A stretch of 64,000 nucleotides of DNA from Lacrimispora sinapis (GCF_043633585.1 NZ_CP141832.1:3658001-3722000), one strand, 5' to 3'; shown: positions 51,439 through 60,633, counted from the first letter of the stretch. Program-made: numbers and translations. Notes: generated by a model from the sequence alone, not told the origin.

Positions 51439-52935
51439 ATGACTCAATTTATAAAAAGGTCCACTGTATTTTTCCTTTGTCTGCTTCTTTTTGTCTCCTC
51501 CTCTGCAGGAAATGCCCGGGCGGCCGCTGAATGGCCGTCTGGTTTGTCCGTGAATGCACAGGGAGCAATCGTGATAGATGCGGACACCGGAACCGTTCTC
51601 TGGGGCCAGAACATACATAACCAATATTATCCGGCCAGTATTACCAAGATCATGACCGCCCTGCTGGTGATTGAAAACTGTGATCTGGAGGATACCGTCA
51701 CGTTTTCCCACAACGCCGTGTTTAACGTGGAATCAGGGAGCAGCAATGCGGGGATTAATGAAGGAGACAAGCTGTCCGTCAGGGACTGTCTCTATGCCCT
51801 GCTGTTAAAGTCTGCCAATGAATCTGCCAACGCCCTTGCAGAGCATGTGGCCGGAAGCAGGGAGGCATTTGCGGATATGATGAATGCCAAAGCAAAGGAA
51901 CTGGGATGTACCAATACTCATTTTGCCAATCCAAGCGGCCTGAATGACCCGGAGCATTATACCTCCCCCTATGACATGGCGCTGATCGCCAAAGCGGCCT
52001 TCAACAACCCGGTGTTTGAAGAAATAGACTCCACCACGTATTACAAGCTTCCGCCTAATTCCATCAACAAAGAGGGACTTTCCATCTCTCCCGGACATAA
52101 GATGATGAGAAAAAGCAGTCCGTATTATTATCCGGGCATAATCGGCGGGAAAACAGGCTATACCACTCTGGCTGGGAACACCTTAGTCACCTGTGCGGAA
52201 AAAAACGGAATGAAACTGATTGCCGTCATTTTAAAAGGCTCTACCCCGGTGTACTGGTCGGATACAAAGAACTTACTGGATTTTGGATTCGAGAATTTTG
52301 TCTCTTTAAAAGCAGCCGACTATGAAAAAACCTACAGCTCCATCACCAGCGATTTAAGCTTCAGCGGACTTTCCATTCAACATCCCGAAGCCCTGGTACT
52401 GGACCCGGACAGCCGCATCATACTTCCCAAAACAGCGGATTTTTCTGATGCAAAAGCCGAATTAAGCTATGATGTCTCTGCAGATGACCCAAAAGGTGCC
52501 ATCGCAAAAATTAATTACCGTTACAACGACCGGGTGGTGGGAAGCACATTCCTGGAAATCAACAAGGAGTTATTCCAGGCGGACGAACAAAAAGGACCAG
52601 TCTCCGAAACAGACGGAGAATCCCGTAAGACCTCTGCCGGGGTATCCGACGAATACCGGCAGAAAGCGCTTCGTCCGTTTAAGATTCCACTGGCCGCCTG
52701 GCTCATTCTGGGCGGAGTGGGTGTTCTTGCTCTGATCGGCTGTCTTGTGTCTTTCTTTCTGTATAAAAAGCGCAGGTATGAGGAAGATTTTCTCATTCGG
52801 AGGGAACAACGCATGAAACGGCTTAAGGATTCGGGTATTTCAGTCGATGAATTCAACAGTATCTTAGAACAGAGACGCTGCTCGTTTCCGTCAAAAAGAA
52901 AAGGCCGGCGGGGCGGCCGGTTGAAATTCCGTTAA
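51439..52935 (+). CDS. D-alanyl-D-alanine carboxypeptidase (PBP5/DacF type)
   Basis: A 498-residue penicillin-binding protein. A Sec signal (FIKRSTVFFLCLLLFVSSSAG) ends at ARAAAE. The S11 peptidase domain has the nucleophile motif SITK (YYPASITKIM), SAN (LLKSANESAN) and KTG (GGKTGYT). A C-terminal beta domain and a membrane helix (AAWLILGGVGVLALIGCLVSFF) follow, and a basic cytoplasmic tail ends GRRGGRLKFR. This anchored form trims stem-peptide D-Ala. The ATG at 51439 has GGAGAG nine bases upstream. The tail lies 20 bases before the next gene, suggesting a three-gene unit with the kinase pair. Confidence 0.93.
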   Translation: MTQFIKRSTVFFLCLLLFVSSSAGNARAAAEWPSGLSVNAQGAIVIDADTGTVLWGQNIHNQYYPASITKIMTALLVIENCDLEDTVTFSHNAVFNVESGSSNAGINEGDKLSVRDCLYALLLKSANESANALAEHVAGSREAFADMMNAKAKELGCTNTHFANPSGLNDPEHYTSPYDMALIAKAAFNNPVFEEIDSTTYYKLPPNSINKEGLSISPGHKMMRKSSPYYYPGIIGGKTGYTTLAGNTLVTCAEKNGMKLIAVILKGSTPVYWSDTKNLLDFGFENFVSLKAADYEKTYSSITSDLSFSGLSIQHPEALVLDPDSRIILPKTADFSDAKAELSYDVSADDPKGAIAKINYRYNDRVVGSTFLEINKELFQADEQKGPVSETDGESRKTSAGVSDEYRQKALRPFKIPLAAWLILGGVGVLALIGCLVSFFLYKKRRYEEDFLIRREQRMKRLKDSGISVDEFNSILEQRRCSFPSKRKGRRGGRLKFR

Positions 52936-52955
52936 AGCGATCAAGGGGGAGGGAC

Positions 52956-54047
52956 ATGGTGAAATTTAGAAAACCGACGAAAAAAGAACTGGTGCATAAC
53001 GTTCTGACAACCGTATTGTTTCTATTGTCAGCCACGATTATCTCCTACCTGATCATGTTTTTCGGCGGCCTTACTAATAACGTGGGTATGGTTTATATTA
53101 TGGCAGTTGTACTGATCTCCCGGTTTTCCAATGGTTACATACCGGGGGTGGTGGCATCCTTTATCAGCATCCTCTGCGTCAACTACATATTTACCTACCC
53201 TTATATGGAATTTAAAGTTTCTGGGATTGGATACTCCATTACGTTTATTACCCTGCTTGTGATTTCCACCATAACAAGCGCTACCACCACACACCTAAAA
53301 CAGCAGAACCGGATTCTCAGTGAACGGGAAAAGCTTCTTATGGAGGCCGAAAAGGAGACCATGCGGGCCAATCTGTTAAGGGCCATCTCCCATGACTTGA
53401 GAACTCCGCTTACAGGCATCATCGGTGCCAGCAGCGCATATCTGGATAATGAAAGCAGCATGTCAAAGGAAGAAAAGAACAATTTGATTTCCAATATTAA
53501 GGAAGATGCCAACTGGCTTTTGAACATGGTGGAGAATTTACTCAGTGTCACAAGAATCCGGGATACCGGTGCTCATGTGACAAAGCAGCTGGAGCCTTTG
53601 GAAGAAGTGGTATCCGAAGCACTGCAGCGTTTCCGGAAAAGACTGCCAGCCGCCACCGTACATGTAACCATTCCCGACGAACTGGTCATGGTTCCCATGG
53701 ATGCCACCCTCATCGAGCAGGTGATCATCAACCTTCTGGAGAATGCGGTCTACCACTCCAATTCCACGGAACCCATAAGCCTTGCAGTCTCCATTCATGA
53801 CGGGTATGCATGGTTTGAGGTCAGCGATCAGGGGATCGGACTTTCTTCGGAAAGGCTTTCCACTTTATTCGACGGCTATACTTCTTTGCCCAACAGCAGC
53901 TATGATTCCCACAAGGGGATGGGAATCGGTTTATCTATCTGTAAAACCATAGTGACTGCCCATAACGGAAAGATCATGGCAGCAAATAAAGAGCACGGGG
54001 CTGTTTTTACGTTTACATTACCATTAGGGGAGGATATTTATGAGTAA
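52956..54047 (+). CDS. KdpD-like histidine kinase lacking the sensor module
   Basis: A 363-residue kinase. Four closely packed membrane helices (residues ~15-110, DUF4118-like: TVLFLLSATIISYLIMFFGG, then VNYIFTYPYMEFKVSG) are followed by HisKA with AISHDLRTPLTGIIGASSAY and HATPase_c (NLLENAVYHS, GMGIGLSICKTIV). It matches the C-terminal half of KdpD but has neither the KdpD nor Usp domain. No kdpFABC genes are in the window. It overlaps the response regulator gene by eight bases. Confidence 0.88.
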   Translation: MVKFRKPTKKELVHNVLTTVLFLLSATIISYLIMFFGGLTNNVGMVYIMAVVLISRFSNGYIPGVVASFISILCVNYIFTYPYMEFKVSGIGYSITFITLLVISTITSATTTHLKQQNRILSEREKLLMEAEKETMRANLLRAISHDLRTPLTGIIGASSAYLDNESSMSKEEKNNLISNIKEDANWLLNMVENLLSVTRIRDTGAHVTKQLEPLEEVVSEALQRFRKRLPAATVHVTIPDELVMVPMDATLIEQVIINLLENAVYHSNSTEPISLAVSIHDGYAWFEVSDQGIGLSSERLSTLFDGYTSLPNSSYDSHKGMGIGLSICKTIVTAHNGKIMAANKEHGAVFTFTLPLGEDIYE

Positions 54048-54750
54048 ATTTACAATCGTCATGATCGAGGATGAAAAGAATATATGCAACTTTATAGAAA
54101 GTGCATTAGAAAGGCAGGATTATAAAGTGAATACCGCCTTTAATGGAAGAGATGGACTTGCTTTGATCAATTCCCTTTGCCCGGATGTGATTCTTCTGGA
54201 CCTGGGACTCCCGGATCTGGATGGAATTGACATTATAAAAAGTGTCCGCAGCTGGACGACTATTCCTATCATCGTCATCTCAGCCAGAACTCAGGAGCAG
54301 GAAAAAGTAGCAGCACTGGATTTCGGCGCTGACGATTATATTACAAAGCCTTTTGGCACCAGCGAGCTTTTAGCCCGAATCCGCACCGCGCTGCGCCATG
54401 GAAAACCGACCGTCAAAGCCATTGACGGAAGTGTGGTTCAGACTCCGTACCGGAGCGAAGGACTGCTGATCGACTTTGCAAAACGGCTCGTTACCCTCAA
54501 TGATCACAAGATCCATCTGACCCAGATCGAGTACAAGCTGGTATCTTTGCTGGCAGAAAACTCAGGAAAGGTTTTGACCTATGACTATATCATAAGCCAC
54601 ATCTGGGGACCTTATGCAGATAACAACAACCAGATCCTGCGGGTCAACATGGCTCATATCCGCCGAAAAATCGAAGCAAACCCGGCGGAGCCAAAATATA
54701 TTTTTACGGAAATCGGCGTAGGCTACCGTATGAAGGAAAGCGAAATTTAA
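54040..54750 (+). CDS. KdpE-like OmpR-family response regulator
   Basis: A 236-residue receiver/winged-helix protein. It has acidic IEDE, the phosphoacceptor Asp in VILLDLGLPDLDG, Lys in YITKPFGTSELLARIRTALRH (KdpE-like wording), and a Trans_reg_C domain ending HIRRKIEANPAEPKYIFTEIGVGYRM. Translation is coupled to the kinase by overlap. Confidence 0.92.
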   Translation: MSKFTIVMIEDEKNICNFIESALERQDYKVNTAFNGRDGLALINSLCPDVILLDLGLPDLDGIDIIKSVRSWTTIPIIVISARTQEQEKVAALDFGADDYITKPFGTSELLARIRTALRHGKPTVKAIDGSVVQTPYRSEGLLIDFAKRLVTLNDHKIHLTQIEYKLVSLLAENSGKVLTYDYIISHIWGPYADNNNQILRVNMAHIRRKIEANPAEPKYIFTEIGVGYRMKESEI

Positions 54751-55739
54751 GAAAGGGGCTGTGCCCCCTTCTTCTTATTCTGTTTTCGGACTTTTGTTTT
54801 CTCTACCCGCTTTTTCTTAGCTTCTTCCTTTTTCTTAAATATCTCACCGATCTCTTCTTCGCCCACCAGTTTCATGGTTTTGACCACATACACCTGTCCT
54901 TCATCACTTCTTCTAAGCCGGATCTTTCCCTTAACATTACCATGGACCGGACAGCATCCCAGGGCCGTATAAAACTTCTGATTGACAGAAAACCACCGGA
55001 TCTTCTTTCTGAGCATCCGGTTGCACTTACAGCAGATCAAATCCGTTACGGTCTTATCCCCGATGGCGTCCTGTTTGGTGGCAAAGGGTCTGGATATATA
55101 TTTGGAATACTCCGGAAATACCAGATATACCTCTTCCTCCCGGTTTTCCGGGAGACGGTAATAGTCTGTAGACCAGTATTCCTTCACCTTTTCAAAATCC
55201 ATCTTGTGCATGATCCGCCCGGTGTAATGGGCATCATCCAAGGCCCGGTGAAAAGGCCTTTCCTCCATGATCCCCATCTCAAACACCGCAAGATCCAGTG
55301 ACAGACGGTCCTTGCCGTCTCCATAGAGCAGACTGTAGAGTTTTTGCAGGTCATAGTAAAGGAGGGGCTTTGGAAATGGATTCGGTATTCCATAATAGGA
55401 ACAGTTTCTCTGCAGCTCCGTAAGATCCATGGACCCCCAGGTGCAGTAGACGGCGTCCTTCCCGCACCATTGCAGAAACTCCTGAAACGCTACTTTAAAG
55501 TCTGTTCCTTCCTTTAACAGAAGCACTTCATCCATATGGGTCACTTCCAGAATCTTTTCATGAAGCTCTGTATAAACTTTGGGCTTTATCAGCCTTCGGA
55601 ATTCCCCCACTTCCTGGAGGGATTCATCAAGCTTTACGGCTCCAATCTCGATGATCTCAAAGGGAAAATGCTCAACCGTATCTTCCTTTCCCCCCGCACT
55701 CTGGTTCCATTCCAGATCCAGTACAATATAATTATTCAT
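54747..55739 (-). CDS. DEDDh 3'-5' exonuclease family protein
   Basis: A 330-residue protein. Residues 1-~190 form an exonuclease domain with motif I YIVLDLEWNQ (Asp, Glu), motif II around CTWGSMDLTELQ, and motif III HRALDDAHYTGRIM (His, Asp). The C-terminal part has a CxxC...C zinc-like segment (LICCKCNRMLRKK, ALGCCPVHG) and a very basic tail. It resembles the KapD/ERI-type group found in clostridia. Its 3' end overlaps a GAAGGGGG/CCCCTTTC hairpin that also ends the kdpE-like transcript. Confidence 0.88.
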   Translation of the reverse strand: MNNYIVLDLEWNQSAGGKEDTVEHFPFEIIEIGAVKLDESLQEVGEFRRLIKPKVYTELHEKILEVTHMDEVLLLKEGTDFKVAFQEFLQWCGKDAVYCTWGSMDLTELQRNCSYYGIPNPFPKPLLYYDLQKLYSLLYGDGKDRLSLDLAVFEMGIMEERPFHRALDDAHYTGRIMHKMDFEKVKEYWSTDYYRLPENREEEVYLVFPEYSKYISRPFATKQDAIGDKTVTDLICCKCNRMLRKKIRWFSVNQKFYTALGCCPVHGNVKGKIRLRRSDEGQVYVVKTMKLVGEEEIGEIFKKKEEAKKKRVEKTKVRKQNKKKGAQPLS

Positions 55740-55751
55740 AGTTTAAATCCT

Positions 55752-55964
55752 TTATTCTAACAGTCTGTTCAGCTTATCCGCCATGACCCGTCTGCGCTCT
55801 CTGCTCCCTTTTTCATCTATGCACCATACGCCGCTGTCCTTAAAAATGAGGTCACCTTCTTTCGCCCCTTGGGGAAGTTCCGACGCTTTCAGCTTTACGC
55901 TGTCCCCGTTTTCGTCCTCACAAACAGCAATTTCCCCGCTGATGCGGTCTATAATATATCTCAT
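55752..55964 (-). CDS. DUF3006 family protein
   Basis: A 70-residue protein starting RYIIDRISGEIAVCEDENGD and containing LPQGAKEGDLI, the typical DUF3006 beta-rich pattern. DUF3006 genes habitually sit next to ComEC-like MBL-fold genes, as here (25 bases downstream of one). The function is unknown. Confidence 0.88.
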   Translation of the reverse strand: MRYIIDRISGEIAVCEDENGDSVKLKASELPQGAKEGDLIFKDSGVWCIDEKGSRERRRVMADKLNRLLE

Positions 55965-55989
55965 GGCTTTCTCCTTTCATTTGCAGGTC

Positions 55990-57123
55990 CTACGGCTTGC
56001 AGATTTTGCAAGGCTCATATCCCATCCCGATCAGTTCCTCTCTGGTCCCAATTATGGAGCTGCGGTTCATTTCTTTTATGGAATCTGCAGAACTGCAATC
56101 CGGCAGGTGGAACTTCTTTGTTTTGGTATTCACCACGTATTCCCGGCGGGTGGACTGGCTGTCCGGAGCTTCGGTTGAAACGCCGGACGCTTCTGAACCT
56201 TCTGCTGCCTTTGGTTCCATCCTATCACCGACACCCGGAAAGGTGACCTTCGTTCCATCGCTTACCGCCACGATGGTCCCCAGTTGATCGGTACGCAAAA
56301 CTTTGATATGCTTTTTCTGAAACAGTTCCAGGGTCTCCTTATGAGGATGCCCGTAATCGTTATTTTTCCCGCAGGATATCACTGCGTATTCCGGGTCTGC
56401 CCGGTCAATAAAAGCCTGGGAGGAAGAAGTGGAACTGCCGTGGTGGGAAACTTTTAAAACATCGGCTTTTAAGGATAGTCCGTTTGCAACCATATCCTCT
56501 TCCGCTTCTTTTTCTGCATCTCCGCATAAAAGAAAGCTGTTGTTTCCGTAATCGACCCGGATTCCTACGGACCAGTTATTCAGTTCATCTCCGTAATCCC
56601 GGTTGGGCGCAAGGATCTGAAACGATGCGGACCCAAGATCATAAGTCGTCCCCGGTTTGGGAAGGGTGATTTTTAAATTCTTTTCTTCGATGGTATCGAG
56701 AAGACGTTCATAAAGTTTTGTGGTGTGAGCCTTCTCTGGCATAATGATTGTACCAACATCAAACGCCCGTATGACCGCTTCAAGCCCCCCAATATGATCC
56801 GAATGGGGATGGGTCCCAATCACATAGTCAAGCGTCTTCACGCCCTGTTCCTTTAAGTAGGAGACCACCACCGGACCCTGATCCCGTTCTCCGGCATCAA
56901 TCAGCATGTAACGTCCGTCCTTTTCGATCAGCGTACTGTCTCCCTGGCCCACATCAATAAAATGTACGTTTAAATCCGTCCCTGACTCCGTTTTCGCCGC
57001 TGCGTCCTCAGCCCTGCCGCTTGATGGGGCAATTCCTGAACAGCCTGTTAAAAACAGTGCCAGAATAAGGATTCCAGCTAAAAATATCCGTTTATAAAAT
57101 TTTCCTGTCACTTTTTCTGTCAT
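55990..57123 (-). CDS. ComEC-like MBL-fold lipoprotein
   Basis: A 377-residue exported hydrolase. The lipobox is LFLTGC. The metallo-beta-lactamase domain has NVHFIDVGQGDSTLI, the THPHSDHIGG metal motif, GDAEKEAE, and SHHGSSTSSS, as in the C-terminal domain of ComEC/Rec2. After a Ser/Glu-rich linker a small module with HLPDCSSADSI...EPCKICKP (two Cys-bearing motifs) ends the protein, as in secreted nucleases. It probably degrades DNA outside the membrane. The ATG at 57123 follows GGAG; the upstream TTG is less likely. Confidence 0.88.
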   Translation of the reverse strand: MTEKVTGKFYKRIFLAGILILALFLTGCSGIAPSSGRAEDAAAKTESGTDLNVHFIDVGQGDSTLIEKDGRYMLIDAGERDQGPVVVSYLKEQGVKTLDYVIGTHPHSDHIGGLEAVIRAFDVGTIIMPEKAHTTKLYERLLDTIEEKNLKITLPKPGTTYDLGSASFQILAPNRDYGDELNNWSVGIRVDYGNNSFLLCGDAEKEAEEDMVANGLSLKADVLKVSHHGSSTSSSQAFIDRADPEYAVISCGKNNDYGHPHKETLELFQKKHIKVLRTDQLGTIVAVSDGTKVTFPGVGDRMEPKAAEGSEASGVSTEAPDSQSTRREYVVNTKTKKFHLPDCSSADSIKEMNRSSIIGTREELIGMGYEPCKICKP

Positions 57124-57202
57124 TTCCAAGTGCTCCTTCGTGCTATTATATGATAGAATGTTTCATCCTACAAGTATTTTTCAGAGGAACACCAGTTCAC
57201 TC

Positions 57203-57246
57203 TTGCCCAAAAAGACGGACTGCAAGCTCAGGCAGTCCGCAGATTT
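57203..57246 (-). terminator. intrinsic terminator
   Basis: Minus-strand GCGGACTGC / GCAGTCCGT stem with a 7-base loop, then CTTTTTGG, downstream of the secreted-protein gene. Confidence 0.8.
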
Positions 57247-57358
57247 TCCTGTATAATTTTAAGAAATTTGATTTGCTTCCCGGTTTTTTTCCGCCGCATC
57301 CCCATCCATGTATTTGGCCGAGGATTCTACCCAGTCGACCTTTACCGCCTCATTGCGT

Positions 57359-57820
57359 TCATTGACCAGCTGCCAGATTTCCATCTCCCCAGCCCGCCTG
57401 CTGAACGGACTGGGTATATTCACCTACCTTAGGCAAATCCACCGTTACGGTAAGCGTCCGGCTTAAATCCGCCCGTTTCTGCTTGATATATGTTCCGCCG
57501 CTGACTAAAATGCCCTTCTCATCCGTGGCAAAATAATATCCATCTTCCGCATATAGCTTTATTTCCATTCTCGGAACATCGCCTTCAAACCACTGAAAAC
57601 CGTCATTAATAAACTCACAGTCCCCCACGTAAACCCTGCTGTTCTCTGCCGTAACCTCCACCTGCTGCTCAGAAATGGAATCTCCCGGCATGATCTGTGC
57701 CGAGACCGTCATCTTTACTTCCGTGATTTTTTTTCTGGAAGCCGCCATGGCCGGCATAGAGAAAAGCCCTGCTGCGAGAGCCGCCGCTAGAACCGTTAAA
57801 ATCATTTTTTTACCCGTCAT
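57359..57820 (-). CDS. secreted hypothetical protein, possibly frameshifted at its end
   Basis: A 153-residue protein with a clear signal peptide (MTGKKMILTVLAAALAAGLF, cleaved near AMAAS). The mature part is beta-rich (ITEVKMTVSAQIMPGDSISE, YVGDCEFINDGFQWFEGDVP, YFATDEKGILVSGG). Related clostridial exported proteins usually continue well past the VGEYTQSV region. Here the frame stops within ten residues, and an overlapping frame (57259-57384) carries 41 more codons up to the terminator. A late frameshift is suspected. GGAGG lies seven bases before ATG 57820. Function unknown. Confidence 0.7.
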   Translation of the reverse strand: MTGKKMILTVLAAALAAGLFSMPAMAASRKKITEVKMTVSAQIMPGDSISEQQVEVTAENSRVYVGDCEFINDGFQWFEGDVPRMEIKLYAEDGYYFATDEKGILVSGGTYIKQKRADLSRTLTVTVDLPKVGEYTQSVQQAGWGDGNLAAGQ

Positions 57821-57892
57821 ATGGAATCCTCCTCTTTCTATTTCCTTTAAGCGTTGTAAATAATGGTAGGTCATTGGTTTATTATAACCCAT

Positions 57893-58292
57893 TTCCTGTC
57901 ATTTGTGAACTGCCGGCATAATTTAGGTCAATAAACACCTTCCGTAGCAGCAAGTCCTATTGTTTCATTCAACGAAAAAAGGGTAATAAATCTCATTTCT
58001 TTGTCTTTTATAAACGAAATTTGTCACATTTGTTTATATTTACAACTAGGAATCCCTTCTTTGATATGCTATCATAATTTTATTGAATGGTAATTAATAA
58101 GACTATTGATAGAATTCAGGTTCAAAAGAACGTGGATCTTTTCCGTTTTCGATACATATTTTTACACTTTTACCGTAAGACAAGGAGTTTTTAAAGTTAT
58201 GCACTGTTATCCACAAAATAGAAATATGAGTACCACAAATTGTTCCTTTTTATTTCCTGCTGGATTTAAACGGCAAGGAGGCCACGAGACTG
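57893..58292 (+). other. 400-base upstream region of the radical-SAM-like gene
   Basis: AT-rich, with no convincing gene. A 34-codon ORF (58200-58304, AAGGAG eleven bases upstream, beginning MHCYPQNRNMS) overlaps the start of the next gene and might couple its translation. A single TTATCCACA match occurs near 58206. No terminator or aptamer was recognised. Confidence 0.4.
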
Positions 58293-59666
58293 ATGGATAT
58301 TAAGACTATTCTTTATCATGGTTCAGATGTATCCGAAACGGGACTGGAAGAGGACCAGGCAAGGTTTGAACGGTTTTTGGAGCATTTTATCAACCAGACT
58401 CCGGAATGGGGTACAGAAGCACTTTTGGTTCTTCCCAACGAAAAGGCACTTCCCAAGCCATATTACTGGACAGGCATGGCACGAATCAGCTGCATGGATC
58501 ACATCGCAGCAGTAGGGATCCATACTTACTTGAACTTTTCCATCACGAAAAGCTTAAAGGCATTTGATGCTGCAGGAGGATACAGGGAAAAGCTCAGGAT
58601 CTGTGCTGTTTATCATCCGGAGCTGATGGCGATGAGCAAATTCTTAAGCTGCTGCCAGAGATTAATAAAGGAAAACATATCCTTTTCCGTTGGTGTCATT
58701 GGCTTACCGGAGAAGCTGGATATGATTAAGGAACTCCGCCGCTCCCTTCCCTCCGACATTTACCTGTGGATTGAACCTGTATCAGATATGAATTATCTCT
58801 ATTCTCATGAGGAAGAGATGGAATTCCGGTTCATTGATCCCCTTTTTTCCCAGGAATGGACCTATACACCGGCGGACAAGAGCCAATGCCTGAACCAGCT
58901 CTTTGTAGAAAGCGACGGGAAGCTCAGACTTTGTGCCTCCAGTGAGTATCTCGAAGGAAGCTGGAGCCAGCTTACAGATAAACTCCCGGCTCCAACATGC
59001 AATCAGTCCATCTGCAGCGGATATCTTTCCTATGGCGGGCGCAATGATTACAGGCCCGGAGACATTTTCGGACAGTATGCCATGTTCCGGATTCCGTATA
59101 AGCCGAAGGCTTACTTTTTGACAGCAGATAAAATTCCTTTTCATAATCTTGAAACAGAGGATTCAGAATTTCTTTCGGCACTCAAAGACCGGAGAGAGAC
59201 TGCCCCTCTTTTCCTGGTCACCACACTGCCTTACCGGGAAGCTTCCAGGCATTTCCATACCCTGCTTCCAATTTGCGGAGGCGGAATATTTGCGGGGGGC
59301 GCCCATATTGTGCTGAATAAAAAAGGCCGTCAGCCCCGCCGGGAAGAGATTCTGGCCCTTGATCCTTCCATTCAGCCGGTTCTGATGGAAAAACAGTCCG
59401 AATACGGATGCAGGCTCAGAATATTTCAACAGGAGGATACCATTTACCGGTTCACCATGGAAAAACCGTTCAGCCGTATGTGGCGGGAATCCGAGTATGA
59501 TGCGCTGATGGAACTGATTCCTTCCAAAAATTACCGCTGCTTTATCGAAAATAACAGCTTTCACATCCTTCCTGCTCATGCAAATGAAAAAAACGGCATT
59601 AAAACCATCAGCCATTGGCTTTCCATCTGTCCGGAAGACTGTGTTTCCTTGGATAATTTATCTTAA
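58293..59666 (+). CDS. radical-SAM-like protein without the CxxxCxxC motif
   Basis: A 457-residue protein of unknown function. Residues 1-~270 recall the STM4011-type radical SAM family: an ILYHG start, RICAVYHPELMAMSKFLSCC, then FSVGVIGLPEKLDMIKELRR and LPSDIYLWIEP, with IDPLF. Where that family has its CxxxCxxC cluster motif just after the N-terminal strand, this protein reads SDVSETGLEEDQARFERF with no cysteine. Four later cysteines (199, 214, 236, 241) are placed like an auxiliary-cluster or SPASM-type set (LRLCASSEYLEGSW, CNQSICSGYLSY). A C-terminal extension of ~180 residues is unfamiliar. The start follows AAGGAGG at long spacing. The family link is from memory. Confidence 0.6.
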   Translation: MDIKTILYHGSDVSETGLEEDQARFERFLEHFINQTPEWGTEALLVLPNEKALPKPYYWTGMARISCMDHIAAVGIHTYLNFSITKSLKAFDAAGGYREKLRICAVYHPELMAMSKFLSCCQRLIKENISFSVGVIGLPEKLDMIKELRRSLPSDIYLWIEPVSDMNYLYSHEEEMEFRFIDPLFSQEWTYTPADKSQCLNQLFVESDGKLRLCASSEYLEGSWSQLTDKLPAPTCNQSICSGYLSYGGRNDYRPGDIFGQYAMFRIPYKPKAYFLTADKIPFHNLETEDSEFLSALKDRRETAPLFLVTTLPYREASRHFHTLLPICGGGIFAGGAHIVLNKKGRQPRREEILALDPSIQPVLMEKQSEYGCRLRIFQQEDTIYRFTMEKPFSRMWRESEYDALMELIPSKNYRCFIENNSFHILPAHANEKNGIKTISHWLSICPEDCVSLDNLS

Positions 59667-60502
59667 ACAAAGGGATCAAAAGAGACGCCTTCTCCCTTTG
59701 CAAAGTCCGCCAGCTTTTTGTTAAACTCATCTTTCTGATCGTAAAATGCAGCGTGCCCGCTGAACTCAAAGGCTTCCAACACAGAATTTTTAATATACTG
59801 ATGCTGGATCTGACCGAGTACAAAGGGCACCACCTCATCGTGAATCCCGTGAATGATGAGGGTCGGTACGGTAATTTCCGCAAGATCCTGAAACAGCACT
59901 TCTCGGACCCAGGTCTTGGCTATGGCTGCAGTCGCCCAGCCGGCAGCCTGAATACCGATCTGGAAGAACCACTGGGCAAACGGCTCCGTAATATGCTGAA
60001 AAAAGAATCTATTGCCAAAACCGTTCAGCATATTGGGGCGGTCCGCATAAGTACCGTCAATAATATCCAGGACGGTTTGCTCCTCGATCCCGTAAGGGAA
60101 ATTGGGCCGTTTGATCAGGCTGGGGGCGGCGGCGGCAAACAGGGCCAGCCTGGAAACTCCATATTCATGATGTCTCGCCATGTAGCGTATGGCAATGGCA
60201 CCACCGGTGGAATGTCCGGCTAATGTAATATGGTCAAGCCCCAGCGCCTCAATCACCTGTCTGACATCATCTGCCAGCCGGTCATAATCGTATCCGTAAA
60301 AGGGTTTATCCGAATCTCCAAATCCTCTGGTATCAATTCCGATGCAGCGAAATCCCATCCCGGGAAGTACATCGAACTGGTACTCAAACAGCCTATGGCT
60401 TCCAGGCCAGCCGTGAAGGAACAAAATGGTATCTTTGCATTCCGGGTTTAAGTCCTCCACATAAATTTTCACATCTCCGTCAACGGTAACATAATATCCC
60501 AT
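59663..60502 (-). CDS. alpha/beta hydrolase
   Basis: A 279-residue alpha/beta-fold hydrolase. The oxyanion strand is FLHGWPGSHRLFEYQF, then GIDTRGFGDSDKP and the nucleophile elbow LAGHSTGGAIAIRY (Ser). The late acid is in LIIHGIHDEVVPF and the His in FSGHAAFYDQKDEF. Epoxide hydrolase, haloperoxidase and carboxylesterase groups share these features, so the substrate cannot be named. The ATG at 60502 is chosen; a GTG at 60517 is possible. It overlaps the convergent radical-SAM-like gene by four bases. Confidence 0.9.
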   Translation of the reverse strand: MGYYVTVDGDVKIYVEDLNPECKDTILFLHGWPGSHRLFEYQFDVLPGMGFRCIGIDTRGFGDSDKPFYGYDYDRLADDVRQVIEALGLDHITLAGHSTGGAIAIRYMARHHEYGVSRLALFAAAAPSLIKRPNFPYGIEEQTVLDIIDGTYADRPNMLNGFGNRFFFQHITEPFAQWFFQIGIQAAGWATAAIAKTWVREVLFQDLAEITVPTLIIHGIHDEVVPFVLGQIQHQYIKNSVLEAFEFSGHAAFYDQKDEFNKKLADFAKGEGVSFDPFV

Positions 60503-60591
60503 AATATCAATTCTCACAGGGTTTTAGTTTATACTATTCCCCATAAAAATCCAGCGTTCGGTTTTCTACTGTAATTTTAAAAGAATACAAA

Positions 60592-60628
60592 AAAAGCCGA
60601 AAACCTGATAACCATGGCTTTCGGCGAA
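60592..60628 (-). terminator. terminator of tRNA-Arg
   Basis: Minus-strand GCCGAAAGCC / GGTTTTCGGC stem with a ten-base loop, followed by seven T, six bases after the tRNA CCA end. Confidence 0.85.
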
Positions 60629-60633
60629 ACTTC

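Noticed and set aside
58206..58214. DnaA-box-like TTATCCACA as a replication origin sign
   Set aside because: A single copy with no cluster, DUE or dnaA/dnaN genes.
58106..58303. 65-codon ORF upstream of the radical-SAM-like gene
   Set aside because: No ribosome-binding site at its start; only its last 34 codons have one, and no family is recognised.
59163..59615. 150-codon minus-strand ORF at 59163-59615
   Set aside because: Lies antisense within the 457-codon plus-strand gene, with no ribosome-binding site and no family pattern.
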